DNA of 64,000 bases from Winogradskyella tangerina (GCF_003260205.1 NZ_QERF01000001.1:186001-250000); one strand, 5' to 3'. Positions 54,615 through 64,000 are shown, numbered from the stretch's first letter. Notes: generated from the letters alone by a model not told the origin. Program-made: numbers and translations.

Positions 54615-57600
54615 TTAATTGTTTTTAAGTTGTAATTCTTGTTTCCAACTGTATAAAACAGGTACAACAAAGAGTGTGATTAATGCGATTAACATGCCTC
54701 CAAAGCTTGGAATTGCCATAGGAATCATAATATCACTTCCACGTCCAGTTGATGTTAGAATAGGTAATAAGGCTAATATTGTTGTTGCCGTGGTCATTAA
54801 GCATGGACGAATACGTTTTTTGCCAGCTTCAACAACCGATGCTCTAACTTCTTGCTTTGTTTTAGGGGTGTTTCTATCGAATGTTTGCGTTAAATAAGTT
54901 GCCATAACAACACCATCATCTGTAGCAATTCCGAATAAAGCGATAAAGCCAACCCAAACAGCAACACTTAAATTAATTGGATGCATTTGAAATAAATCTC
55001 GTAGATTCTCACCAAAGAAGTTAATGTTCAAAAACCAATCTTGACCGTATAGCCAAATCATTAAAAACCCTCCTGCAAAGGCAACAGCTATTCCTGTAAA
55101 CACCATAAATGAAGTAGCTACCGAACGGAATTGAAAGTACAGGATTAAAAAGATGATGATTAAAGCTAACGGTACAACTACAGATAGCGTTTTTTCTGCT
55201 CGAAGTTGATTTTCATAAGTTCCTGTAAATTGATAGTTAATACCTTTAGGAACTACCAATTCACCTGAATCAATTTTAGACTGTATTAAATCCTGTGCAT
55301 TTTCAACAACGCTTACTTCAGCATAATCGTTTAATTTATCAAATAGAACATAACCAATTAAGAAAGTGTCTTCGCTTTTAATTACCTGTGCGCCTTGTTC
55401 GTATTTAATTGTTGCCAATTCACTCAATGGAATAGAGCTTCCTTTAGCAACAGGAACATAGATATTCTCTAAATCGGTTGGATTTGCTCTTAATTCTCTC
55501 GGATAACGTACTCTAACACCATATCGCTCTCGACCTTCGACAGTCTGTGTTATTTCCATACCACCAACAGCAACCTTTAGAACATCTTGTACATCTTGAA
55601 TTGAAATGCCATAGCGTCCTATTTTATCTCTATCAATGTCAATTAATAGATAAGGCTTACCAACAATTCTATCGGCAAATACAGCTTCGGTTTTAACACC
55701 TTCAACTTGTTTTAAGATGCTTTCCAACTGAACACCAAAGGCTTCAATTTGTTTTAAATCTTGACCTTTGACTTTGATTCCCATTGGCGCACGCATTCCA
55801 GTTTGAAGCATTACCAATCTGGTTTCAATAGGCTGTAATTTAGGTGCAGAAGTAACCCCTGGCAATTTGGTCACTCGCACAATGTCTTGCCATATATCAT
55901 CGGCTGAATTTATTTCTGGTCGCCAATTTCTGTAGAACTCACCATCATCATCTTCTATTAACTCTTTAGAACTAATTTCAGGCATTGTAAGAGCATCATC
56001 TGAGTAATTAGGATTGGTAATAGTTGAGCCATCTTTAAGTTCAAATAGACCATCATTATTCACTTTATAACGCTGTTTTTCTCCATTGTCATTCAACATA
56101 TATTCAGGTTTATACTGAATTAAATTTTCATACATGGATAGAGGTGCCGGATCTAACGAAGATTCTACACGACCAGCTTTTCCTACTACGGTTTCAATCT
56201 CTGGAATGCTGGCTACAGCCATATCCAACTGTTGCAACACACGCTTATTTTCATCAACTCCAGAATGTGGTAAAGATGTAGGCATTAACAAAAATGAGCC
56301 TTCGTTTAATGAAGGCATAAATTCCTTACCTGTATTCTTCATAATTAAGAACCCACATATAACAATAGCTGTTGGAATGGATAGGAATAACAGCTTATTA
56401 GCTAAAGCCCAATTTAAAATACGAGTGTAATACCTTCTGAATACAGTAAATACTCCTAACAATCCAAAACAAATAATACCAACAAAAATGAGGTTCCAGA
56501 AAATACTTTTATCAACGCCTAAAGGTCTCCAATATTCAGCCAATAGAAATACTATCGCTAAAGCTGATACTATAATATTAATAAGATTGGTCTGCTTTTC
56601 TTGTATTCTATTTTGAATTTTTAATATTGATGTAACTCCAAAGGCAATTAGAATTATACCAAGCCAATAGCCAAAAATGATAGCCGTAATTCCTAATAGG
56701 ACTAAAAACCCATTCAAGGTATAGTTAAAGCTTTGCTTTATATTCTTCTTTCTAAATAGATAGGCGGCAAATGGCGGAATTAAAAACAATGCTACCAATA
56801 TAGATGCTACAAGTGCAAAGGTCTTTGTAAATGCTAAAGGTCTAAATAGTTTTCCTTCAGCACCAATCATTGTGAACACAGGTATGAAACTGATAATTGT
56901 TGTTAAAACTGCTGTAATAATTGCTCCTGAAACTTCTGATGTAGCATTATAAACCACTGTATTTATTGGTAGTTTTTCCTTATTGTCATCCAAATGCCTT
57001 ATAATGTTTTCTGAAAGGATTACACCAACATCCACCATTGTTCCAATGGCAATAGCAATACCTGAAAGTGCTACAATATTAGCATCTACTCCAAAGAGCT
57101 TCATTGCTATAAACACCATTAACACAGCTACGGGAAGCAAGCCCGAAATTAAGACAGAAGCACGTAGATTAAATACCATTATAATGATTACTAAAATGGT
57201 AATCAAAATTTCTAAAGTTAATGCTTCATTAAGCGTTCCTAATGTTTCCTTAATAAGTTCCGTTCTGTCATAGAATGGGACTATTGTAAGTTGTGATGTT
57301 CTCCCATCCTTTAGTTCTTTTGAAGGCAGTCCAGAGCTAATATCATTAATCTTTGCTTTTACATTATTGATAACTTCTAAAGGGTTAGCTCCATATCTCG
57401 ATACTACAACGCCACCAGCGACTTCAGCACCTTCTTTATCTAAAATGCCACGCCTTGCTTTTGGTGCAAGTGATACATTAGCAATGTCTTTTATTTTAAT
57501 TGAGGTAAAGTCTTCAGATGCTACAACAGCATTTTCTATGTCTGAAATTGATTTGATATAGCCTAAGCCTCTAACTAAATATTCGGCTTGATTAATCTCA

Positions 57601-58319
57601 ATGGTTTGTGCTCCAATGTCCTTATTGCTCTCTTTAACAGCTTTTACAATATGTTGTAAACCAATATTATATTGGCGCATTAATTCAGGGTTAACATCAA
57701 CTTGATACTCCTGAACATATCCACCAATTGAAGCAACTTCGGAAACTCCACTTGCAGAGGATAAAGCATACTTAACATAATAGTCTTGAATACTTCTTAA
57801 TTCATGTAAATCCCAACCACCAGTAACATTTCCTTGTTCATCTCTACCTTCTAAGGTGTACCAGAATATTTGTCCTAATCCTGTGGCATCTGGACCTAAA
57901 GATGGGTTAACATTTTCAGGTAATAAATTGCTTGGTAATGAGTTTAGTTTTTCGAGTATTCGGCTTCGACTCCAATAGAAATCAACATCTTCTTCAAAAA
58001 TGATATAGATGCTCGAAAATCCAAACATAGATGAACTTCGAATGGTCTTAACACCTGAAATCCCTAATAAGGAAGTAGTTAAGGGATAAGTGATTTGGTC
58101 TTCAATATCTTGAGGTGAACGACCTTCCCATTTAGTGAATACTATTTGCTGATTTTCTCCTATATCTGGGATAGCATCTACAGCAACAGGGTTACTTGGT
58201 AAAAACCCTGTGTCCCAATTAAAAGGTGCATTGACTGTTCCCCATCCTATAAAAAGAATAAGAAGTAATACAGCGACAAGCTTATTTTCTATTAAAAATT
58301 TGATGCTTTTATTTAGCAT
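54615..58319 (-). CDS. cusA: CusA/CzcA-type heavy-metal RND efflux pump
   Basis: 1234-residue inner membrane transporter of the HME-RND group. Visible landmarks: N-terminal membrane helix, TKWEGRSPQDIEDQITYPLTT, the SGVAVAI-like central TM region (LSGIAIAIGTMVDVGVILSEN, near 425), MLQTGMRAPMGIKVKG and the second TM half with GIATDDGVVMATYL. It is longer than E. coli CusA (about 1047) because of an extra hydrophobic block (about 530-640) and a soluble insert near 770-810. Cu/Ag specificity is inferred from the HMBD and HMA partners. Confidence 0.92.
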   Translation of the reverse strand: MLNKSIKFLIENKLVAVLLLILFIGWGTVNAPFNWDTGFLPSNPVAVDAIPDIGENQQIVFTKWEGRSPQDIEDQITYPLTTSLLGISGVKTIRSSSMFGFSSIYIIFEEDVDFYWSRSRILEKLNSLPSNLLPENVNPSLGPDATGLGQIFWYTLEGRDEQGNVTGGWDLHELRSIQDYYVKYALSSASGVSEVASIGGYVQEYQVDVNPELMRQYNIGLQHIVKAVKESNKDIGAQTIEINQAEYLVRGLGYIKSISDIENAVVASEDFTSIKIKDIANVSLAPKARRGILDKEGAEVAGGVVVSRYGANPLEVINNVKAKINDISSGLPSKELKDGRTSQLTIVPFYDRTELIKETLGTLNEALTLEILITILVIIIMVFNLRASVLISGLLPVAVLMVFIAMKLFGVDANIVALSGIAIAIGTMVDVGVILSENIIRHLDDNKEKLPINTVVYNATSEVSGAIITAVLTTIISFIPVFTMIGAEGKLFRPLAFTKTFALVASILVALFLIPPFAAYLFRKKNIKQSFNYTLNGFLVLLGITAIIFGYWLGIILIAFGVTSILKIQNRIQEKQTNLINIIVSALAIVFLLAEYWRPLGVDKSIFWNLIFVGIICFGLLGVFTVFRRYYTRILNWALANKLLFLSIPTAIVICGFLIMKNTGKEFMPSLNEGSFLLMPTSLPHSGVDENKRVLQQLDMAVASIPEIETVVGKAGRVESSLDPAPLSMYENLIQYKPEYMLNDNGEKQRYKVNNDGLFELKDGSTITNPNYSDDALTMPEISSKELIEDDDGEFYRNWRPEINSADDIWQDIVRVTKLPGVTSAPKLQPIETRLVMLQTGMRAPMGIKVKGQDLKQIEAFGVQLESILKQVEGVKTEAVFADRIVGKPYLLIDIDRDKIGRYGISIQDVQDVLKVAVGGMEITQTVEGRERYGVRVRYPRELRANPTDLENIYVPVAKGSSIPLSELATIKYEQGAQVIKSEDTFLIGYVLFDKLNDYAEVSVVENAQDLIQSKIDSGELVVPKGINYQFTGTYENQLRAEKTLSVVVPLALIIIFLILYFQFRSVATSFMVFTGIAVAFAGGFLMIWLYGQDWFLNINFFGENLRDLFQMHPINLSVAVWVGFIALFGIATDDGVVMATYLTQTFDRNTPKTKQEVRASVVEAGKKRIRPCLMTTATTILALLPILTSTGRGSDIMIPMAIPSFGGMLIALITLFVVPVLYSWKQELQLKNN

Positions 58320-58427
58320 AGCGTTTGATAATTAAACAATTAGACATTGGTGTGTAGAATACACCGAATACAACAAATTATCCATACGACATATATCCAA
58401 AGGATAATAAAGTCTATTGTTTAAAAA

Positions 58428-58838
58428 TCAAATTAGGTAAGTCTCATCAAGCTTGTATATCTGCCTGACGACCAAAGGCGGTTTATACTCTCTAAAAGAG
58501 TTTATATCTTCATTATACTCTTCAAAAAGATCAGTATAAGTATGAATGAAAGAAGCAATGAATTGCTGTTGTTCAAAAGTAAGCTTGTCAAATGACAGTT
58601 GTAATTCATCCTGACCATCAACAACTAACTGTTTATCATCACAACAGTTTTTTTTCATCATTGAACAGCCTTTTGAAGGGTTTTGCATTTCCATACCACA
58701 TCCCTTAACTTTCTTAAAAACAACTGTTTCAACTAACGTATCTCCACAATAATGCATACTAATAGTAAATGACATCGTAGAGAATAACACTACAAAAGCC
58801 ATTACTAATGACATTATCTTATGGCACACTTGTTTCAT
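58428..58838 (-). CDS. HYC_CC_PP-type protein of metal efflux clusters
   Basis: About 136 residues. After a signal/membrane segment (about 7-27) come the three features of this group: HYC (in ISMHYCGDTL), a Cys pair in KKNCCDD after GCGMEMQ and GCSMM, and PP near the C-terminus (EYKPPLV). The many Cys and Met suggest copper or silver binding in the periplasm. The ATG at 58838 is chosen over one at 58868, because a good promoter overlaps the latter. It is followed by cusA after 108 bases. Confidence 0.8.
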   Translation of the reverse strand: MKQVCHKIMSLVMAFVVLFSTMSFTISMHYCGDTLVETVVFKKVKGCGMEMQNPSKGCSMMKKNCCDDKQLVVDGQDELQLSFDKLTFEQQQFIASFIHTYTDLFEEYNEDINSFREYKPPLVVRQIYKLDETYLI

Positions 58839-58846
58839 ATCAATAG

Positions 58847-58874
58847 CAAAGGTAAAAAATTTTAACAATTACAA
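58847..58874 (-). promoter_or_regulatory. Promoter of the metal efflux cluster
   Basis: On the minus strand, TTG (58874-58872), a 17-base spacer and TACCTTTG (58854-58847). This is a full Bacteroidota-type promoter. Transcription would start close to 58840, giving a nearly leaderless message if translation begins at 58838. Confidence 0.55.
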
Positions 58875-58916
58875 ATTTTGTTTAACAGAAGATTAGTGGT
58901 TACAAAACTGTGAGTT

Positions 58917-60020
58917 TTACCATTTACCCATTTTTGAAAGTACTTTTTTATACTTCAGCATTTGTATATCATCTTTACAATATGGATGTTCTAAAAGCTC
59001 TTTTAGTTTACCTATAAATTCTTTTGAAACAAAACCTTTTTTCTTTAAAATATCAAATAAAATTTGAGCCTGTTCTGCTCTGTATTTAGCTTTTTTTAGA
59101 AACTCTTCACCATTTTCAGGTTTGTCATAATGATTTTGAATATCAAAATGTTTATTAATATCATCCTTGTAAGCAATTAAAAACTTTTCTGCATTTTGTT
59201 GGGTCACACCATTTGTTGTAAACACATAATCTCTGTCTTGAGTAAGTCTATTAATTCTTGTTTGGCCATCAGCATAGTCATTAGGATGAATTTCTAAATA
59301 ATGTGAGCGGTCTAATGGTAATGTAATTACTGCTTTAGGGTCATATAAACCTTGAAATTTATTTGTTTCAAAATGTCTAATTGATACTGGATTATCACAA
59401 GTTATAATTGGTGCATTAGCATCATTTATTTTAATTACGTTAATCGTACAGTCGTACTTATATTTTACAAAATTCCCCCATTGCTCTAAATGGTTTAATA
59501 AAAAAATTGTTCTTGAACGTTCGTTATGTTCTTTTTTTACAGCTTCAATATTATCAATGTGAAACCTCATTTTTTCACCATATAAGTTCATTTTTACGAT
59601 ACCTTCTTCATCAGCTGTATGAGCGGCTCTATCAAAAATCTCATTATTCATACTTCTTTGAAGGTTCAAAATTCTTGGTGTTCTAAAATATAGTGATAGA
59701 CAAACGTAGAGTATCTGTATTTTTTGTTCTTGGGTTACCGTTAAAACTTTTTCGTCAATAAGCAGGGAATAGACCTTTTGAAATTCGCTATCTACATTTT
59801 CAGCATAATGTTTTTCTAAAGCATATTTTATCTCATCTGATTCTGCCGGTATTGTATAAATATTCTTTTCAAAACAAATATCTTTTGTACTTATTTGTTC
59901 TAATAATATATCGTCATCGAGCTTGTAAACATCAACAAAATAGTTTCCTTTTTTACCTCCAATTCCAAAGTTTTTTAAATACGAACGTGGAATATAATGT
60001 TGTTTTATTGGGTTTGACAT
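58917..60020 (-). CDS. DUF4238 domain protein
   Basis: 367 residues. The N-terminal pattern KQHYIPRSYLKNFGI (6-20) and ITCDNPVSI, with the downstream ITLPLDRSHYLEI, are the DUF4238 hallmarks. No signal peptide or membrane segment. Biochemical role unknown to me; such genes appear often on mobile or defence-rich DNA. It starts 3 bases after the stop of the HEPN-like gene, so the two are very likely co-translated. Confidence 0.87.
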   Translation of the reverse strand: MSNPIKQHYIPRSYLKNFGIGGKKGNYFVDVYKLDDDILLEQISTKDICFEKNIYTIPAESDEIKYALEKHYAENVDSEFQKVYSLLIDEKVLTVTQEQKIQILYVCLSLYFRTPRILNLQRSMNNEIFDRAAHTADEEGIVKMNLYGEKMRFHIDNIEAVKKEHNERSRTIFLLNHLEQWGNFVKYKYDCTINVIKINDANAPIITCDNPVSIRHFETNKFQGLYDPKAVITLPLDRSHYLEIHPNDYADGQTRINRLTQDRDYVFTTNGVTQQNAEKFLIAYKDDINKHFDIQNHYDKPENGEEFLKKAKYRAEQAQILFDILKKKGFVSKEFIGKLKELLEHPYCKDDIQMLKYKKVLSKMGKW

Positions 60021-60023
60021 ACT

Positions 60024-60758
60024 CTATTTTACTGTATTTAGTGGCATTTCCTTACTTCCTATTTTTTCTAATAGACTTTCAATATTATTTACGATCTCTT
60101 TGAAGAACTTTGAATTATCAAGCACTATTTCAAATCTATTTTGGGAAGACACATATTCTTTTAGCGTAAACCGCCCTTTACTAAAACTCTTAATATTGTT
60201 GAACTTTCTATCGCTATTATTGACAGTATCGTTGTTATTAATAATACCCTTATGATGTACAATTAAATTACGTACTTGTCTAAAATTATCAATAAAACTC
60301 CATTCAGGATTGAGTATAGAGAAATCAACTTTAGCAGACTGCTTTAAAAACTTCTTTACTTTATCAATATCATTATTACCTTTTAAGTCATCTACTCTGT
60401 AATCTGTTTGTTTGTAAGATGCGAACCTATCACAACCACGTTTTAATGTATCTTCAAAAAAGGAATATAGCTGTATGATTTGAGCATTTCTATAATTTTT
60501 GATGTAAACATCATTAAACATAAAAACATTATCAATGAAAGAATCTTCTAAATAGTCCAAATATTCTTCTGAAAACTCTGATTTATCTTCTTCTTTAGAT
60601 TTTTGAAAATTATCATATTCAGCTTCTATATTTTTTAATTCCATTTCAAAGTGAGTTTCCATATGATTCATATAATCCTCAATTAAATGGAACTCAAAAT
60701 GGATAAAGCCAAATCCCATTATGGAAGCAAGCGTTTCTTTTCTTCTTAATCTTGACAT
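60024..60758 (-). CDS. HEPN-like protein (candidate RNase)
   Basis: 244 residues, helical and charged. The segment FRQVRNLIVHHKG carries the R-x4-H pattern (R163 to H168) that defines HEPN ribonuclease motifs, and an upstream helix (QLYSFFEDTLKRGC, about 96-109) fits the first HEPN helix. HEPN proteins act as toxins or effector RNases in many defence and toxin-antitoxin pairs; here the coupled neighbour is the DUF4238 protein. Assignment rests on one motif and overall helical make-up. Confidence 0.68.
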   Translation of the reverse strand: MSRLRRKETLASIMGFGFIHFEFHLIEDYMNHMETHFEMELKNIEAEYDNFQKSKEEDKSEFSEEYLDYLEDSFIDNVFMFNDVYIKNYRNAQIIQLYSFFEDTLKRGCDRFASYKQTDYRVDDLKGNNDIDKVKKFLKQSAKVDFSILNPEWSFIDNFRQVRNLIVHHKGIINNNDTVNNSDRKFNNIKSFSKGRFTLKEYVSSQNRFEIVLDNSKFFKEIVNNIESLLEKIGSKEMPLNTVK

Positions 60759-60836
60759 ATCATTCTTCTATAAAAACTATAAGTAATCTTTGACAACAAC
60801 TCCAAAAACAATCGTAAGTCAAGTTACAATTTGGAC

Positions 60837-61541
60837 TTAACTTTTTTTATTCAGATTCTTACTGCTTTTTAATAATATTTTTTTCAGCTTCAGAAGTTCT
60901 TCTTTCTGCTCATCTATCTGCTCTTCTAACTCATTAAATAAATATAGAACTTTTTCTTTTTCACTTGCTCCCTTCTTTTCTTCTCCATGAATAGAAATTT
61001 CTAATTCCCTTATTGAGTCTAAATATTCTACTACGCTCATTTCGTTATCAGATAAAAAATTGCCATGCTCATCAATCCATTCTTTATCTTTTTCTAAAAG
61101 TTCTTCACTTACCATTGCAATCAATGATTTACGATATATTCTTTCCGAATTTTTTATTACTATTTCCAAAAAGTTGAGCCAACTGGAATTACTATTCTTT
61201 AATCTATTTCGCTTATCTAAAAACTTATGACGAATAAACGGATTTTCGTTTTTTTTAAGTAATGAAATGACATCAATTATTGGTTTTAATTTTTCAGTAG
61301 GTTTTTCAATTGGTACTCTTTCTCTTTTTTCCCATATTTCTAATATAGTATCACAGCATTCTTTCTGAAGTTTGCTTTTTTCTTCTTTGGACTGGCACTT
61401 ATTGATATTATTGATTAATTCAGCAAGATAATGAGCCATCCATCTTGCCAAGGTATTTGTTGTATAAACTAAATCTAATTCCTTTATTAGTTTTTTACCC
61501 AATTTTAAAATTTCTTCCTCTGAGTGTTTTGACTGTTCCAT
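60837..61541 (-). CDS. Unknown protein with C-terminal coiled coil
   Basis: 234 residues, no signal peptide. The N-terminal part has a striking segment TTNTLARWMAHYLAELI (about 33-49), followed by helical charged sequence, and a C-terminal coiled coil (LFNELEEQIDEQKEELLKLKKILL) with a poly-basic end. I do not recognise the family with certainty. The start overlaps the end of the large upstream gene by 47 bases, so the two form a translational pair. Confidence 0.72.
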   Translation of the reverse strand: MEQSKHSEEEILKLGKKLIKELDLVYTTNTLARWMAHYLAELINNINKCQSKEEKSKLQKECCDTILEIWEKRERVPIEKPTEKLKPIIDVISLLKKNENPFIRHKFLDKRNRLKNSNSSWLNFLEIVIKNSERIYRKSLIAMVSEELLEKDKEWIDEHGNFLSDNEMSVVEYLDSIRELEISIHGEEKKGASEKEKVLYLFNELEEQIDEQKEELLKLKKILLKSSKNLNKKS

Positions 61542-64000
61542 CCGCCTTTAGTAAATAAATTTTCGTATGTTCCCAAGGTTGCTTCCTATTATCACTTCTA
61601 TATTGACTTTTCTTGAGTTGTTTGGTTATTTGACACTTTATAATCATATTCAAATTTTCCATTTTCAGAAAATTTAATATGAAATTAATATCAACTTTTA
61701 ATATTTCTCCGGAACTTTCAATGTTTTTAATATCCCTATATCTACTATCACTTGTTTCATCCCAAAATTCTAACGAAGATATTTGATTATCATCGAGCCG
61801 CGCCATCTTTAAATCATCACTAAATTCAATTTGGAAAGCCTCTTGGATATTTGTTCCAAAAGTGATAATACTTTTACCTGCTCTTTTTGCTAGAGAATCA
61901 TGCTTGTCTAAGCCATCATATAGTGTGTCATTGACTTTCAACCAGCTTTTAAAGATGAAATCATTATTCTTAACTTCAAATCGCTCTCCATCGTTTTCTA
62001 TAGGAAAAGCAAAATCATGCTGGTCTTCTGCACTCTGAAAAGCTCTTAATAATGCATCAGAACCTTTGACTGAAACAAGAGCTGAACGGATATAGACGGT
62101 TTCACTATTATCTCCAAAATACCGTGTAAACCCAGCGTGAGGAATAATAAATCTTTCATTATAAAATTCTGAAAAACCAATTTCTTTATCAAATTTATCT
62201 TCGTTAATTGTATCTCTCCATTCTTTATCAAATTTATCATACTCATTTGTCCAAAACTTATCTAACAGAGGTAAGGGGTCTCGTAAATCTGAAGCCCAAA
62301 AATCATTCCAAGTGATGGCTTTAGATTTAAGCCAATAGTCCCATGAATCGTAATCATCTTCGTCATCATAATAATTTACTAATTGAGGTTCTTTCGCTAA
62401 CAACTCATTAGCAGCACAAAACATAGCATGGTATTCAAAATAAGTGTCTAAACTTTCAACTTGCGGATTGCTTCCTTTTCTCTTATCCCTCAATCCCCAA
62501 TCGTAATTTCGAGTATAATCATCTTTATTTATATCGCCAGTATAACCCCATTTTTCTACAATATATTTATCAGCTATGTCTGCGACATCATATTCAGATA
62601 AATTAAAAATGTCTCCAAGGTTGCTATACCAATAAGGTAAGACATCCATACCATCAAAATCAAACCTCCAACTTTTGTCTAAAGTTGAATTATATCTTCT
62701 TTGCTTTCTTGAATATGATTCTTCTTTTACTTTGTCTAACTTACTTACTAAGACATTTGCAATTATTTCTTGTTCATCTTTGTTGTAGATCTTATCATTA
62801 TATTTTAATAAGTTCTGACAGACCCTTTTAATGAAAAAATTAATTAACACGTGTGGTAACTCTTCATTTTGAAGTTCTTTGATAAAAAGTTCTTTTAAGT
62901 CCACAAGTTTTTCGGGAGCTTCAGCACTTATTCTATCTATTGCAATCCAAAGATATAATTTGGCAGAAATCCAATAAAAAATGTATTTCTCATTCTGAAA
63001 TGGATTACAAGTGGTTTCATTTTGAGCTTTAATTAGATATTTAAGAATACTTTTATTATTAAGATTAACTAGATTTCTTATGCTATGAATTGCTTCCCAT
63101 CTTAGTTCTTTATCTGGAAGTCCTAAATACAATCGTAAAATATTTGCAATAGCTTCGTCGGTATCTGTTGGTGGAAGTAGCTTATCAGTCCATAAGCCAT
63201 CTCTAAATTCAAGCTTTATGTTTTTATTCCATCGAGTTAAAACCCAATTAAAAATTTCGGTATTATTTTTTTTGGTGAGCCTATGTTTAATTAAGAAAAA
63301 TACACTATATATAGATTCATCAGTTAATACTTCTATTTTTTCTGGTAAAATTTTAAGTATAATTTCTCCTAATTGAATTTCGTCAAAACCAAACATTTTA
63401 GCGAACTCTAACAATTTACCGATGCTAAGAGAATTTCCATAATCAAAGTTTTCAAACCATGTTAGAATGACATATCTAAACTTCTCTTTTTTCCATTGTT
63501 TTAAAGAAGGATAATAACTCCATTCCTCTAACCGTTCTCTAATTGCATCTTCAAATGAATAGAAACTCAAAAGCCCTGAGTCGATATCCACAATAGCATC
63601 CAATTGTTTTGAGTAATCATTAGGCTGACAATTGTTTTTTATTTCAGACAAAAAGTTATCTATTTCCCATCTATTAGAGTAACTGTCGCTATTTTCGATT
63701 ATAGTGCTAATAGCTTTTTCTAAATCTCTTGTAGAATTAATATCAATACTATTAAGGTCTATTCCATGGACGAATTTGTCTTTATCAAAATCATTAGAAT
63801 ATCTGCTTTCTTTTTCTTTTTCAATTGTTTCTCTAAAGTTTAAGTACGCTTTAATTTTTTGGATTATTTGCATTTCAACAAACGCACCTGACTTAATTGC
63901 ATTATAAATATGATTTAACGTATTTTTATTTTTATGAAGTAAGCAATCTCTATAAATAATTTCAACAAATTTAGTTTTACCGATTAAGTCTCTTGATTCA
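61495..64000 (-). CDS. Large unknown protein, 5' end outside the window
   Basis: At least 834 codons; the frame is open to base 64000 with no stop, so the ATG at 63873 is probably internal. The visible part starts ESRDLIGKTKFVEIIYRD. It is rich in Trp, Tyr and Asp/Glu, with helical repeats in the first half (e.g. ELRWEAIHSIRNLVNLNNKS) that resemble HEAT-type units, and a beta-rich C-terminus (YIRSALVSVKGSDALLRAF ... RGRNFKIG). No membrane segments. ATP-binding or effector domains, if present, would lie upstream. It overlaps the 234-residue partner gene. Confidence 0.75.
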   Translation of the reverse strand, partial: ESRDLIGKTKFVEIIYRDCLLHKNKNTLNHIYNAIKSGAFVEMQIIQKIKAYLNFRETIEKEKESRYSNDFDKDKFVHGIDLNSIDINSTRDLEKAISTIIENSDSYSNRWEIDNFLSEIKNNCQPNDYSKQLDAIVDIDSGLLSFYSFEDAIRERLEEWSYYPSLKQWKKEKFRYVILTWFENFDYGNSLSIGKLLEFAKMFGFDEIQLGEIILKILPEKIEVLTDESIYSVFFLIKHRLTKKNNTEIFNWVLTRWNKNIKLEFRDGLWTDKLLPPTDTDEAIANILRLYLGLPDKELRWEAIHSIRNLVNLNNKSILKYLIKAQNETTCNPFQNEKYIFYWISAKLYLWIAIDRISAEAPEKLVDLKELFIKELQNEELPHVLINFFIKRVCQNLLKYNDKIYNKDEQEIIANVLVSKLDKVKEESYSRKQRRYNSTLDKSWRFDFDGMDVLPYWYSNLGDIFNLSEYDVADIADKYIVEKWGYTGDINKDDYTRNYDWGLRDKRKGSNPQVESLDTYFEYHAMFCAANELLAKEPQLVNYYDDEDDYDSWDYWLKSKAITWNDFWASDLRDPLPLLDKFWTNEYDKFDKEWRDTINEDKFDKEIGFSEFYNERFIIPHAGFTRYFGDNSETVYIRSALVSVKGSDALLRAFQSAEDQHDFAFPIENDGERFEVKNNDFIFKSWLKVNDTLYDGLDKHDSLAKRAGKSIITFGTNIQEAFQIEFSDDLKMARLDDNQISSLEFWDETSDSRYRDIKNIESSGEILKVDINFILNFLKMENLNMIIKCQITKQLKKSQYRSDNRKQPWEHTKIYLLKADGTVKTLRGRNFKIG

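Noticed and set aside
58349..58365. Short hairpin GGTGT/ACACC between the HYC_CC_PP gene and cusA
   Set aside because: Only 5 bp with no T run; too weak to call a terminator or attenuator.
63704..63873. ATG at 63873 as the start of the large right-end protein
   Set aside because: The same frame stays open to the window edge (42 more codons with coding-like sequence), so this Met is probably internal.
1..64000. CRISPR arrays, rRNA genes, insertion sequences and prophage structural genes
   Set aside because: I looked for spaced direct repeats, rRNA landmarks, transposase or integrase motifs and saw none.

Overview
The window looks like a chromosomal segment of a marine-type Flavobacteriaceae (Bacteroidota). 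The reasons are the AT-rich DNA, promoters of the TTG-N17-19-TAnnTTTG type, a dcw cluster in Bacteroidota order with a PASTA-tailed FtsI, meso-DAP-type MurE, class II HMG-CoA reductase next to a GYDIA-type GHMP kinase, and an ECF sigma/FecR/STN-TonB receptor locus. Assignments rest on reading motifs and gene order; no database search was run.

Region 1 (1-13.9 kb, minus strand) is the division and cell wall cluster mraZ-rsmH-ftsL-ftsI-murE-mraY-murD-ftsW-murG-murC-ftsQ-ftsA-ftsZ. Genes are mostly stop/start coupled, and ftsZ runs off the left edge. Upstream of mraZ lie three tandem 10-bp GTGG repeats and a fourth copy beyond a TATATTTG element, which looks like MraZ autoregulation.

Region 2 (14.1-40.3 kb) is core genome: a hydrolase and EngB; Prc protease with a lone ABC permease; SurE, LpxB, an NlpC/P60 lipoprotein and ComEC; a thioredoxin; a peptide-use operon (DPP IV plus two POT transporters); two mevalonate genes; and an envelope operon (CoaX, outer membrane protein, TPR protein, LptC, small membrane protein, CBS/HlyC protein, PpiD-like foldase). 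It ends at tRNA-Phe (GAA) with a clear promoter and terminator.

Region 3 (40.5-64 kb) is accessory in character. It holds a Crp/Fnr regulator with a DUF2892 protein, then a cell-surface signalling locus (ECF sigma, FecR, TonB receptor) facing a small protein and two acidic modular lipoproteins. A 25-bp motif, GGGACAATT-N7-GAGTTGTTT, occurs three times, upstream of fecR, the small protein and the large lipoprotein, and is a candidate shared promoter or operator. The sigma gene is cut by one in-frame TAA. A nine-gene copper/silver-type efflux cluster follows (HYC_CC_PP protein, CusA, TolC-like, BudA-like lipoprotein, metal-binding lipoprotein, AraC regulator with a metal-binding N-terminus, HMA-MauE fusion, PepSY protein, CusB). 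Its cusB is also broken by one in-frame TAA, in the same CAA-TAA-GA context.

The right end (58.9-64 kb) has four very AT-rich minus-strand genes: DUF4238, a HEPN-like protein, a 234-residue unknown and a large unknown that runs off the window. By content this resembles a defence or conflict island, but no known system could be named.
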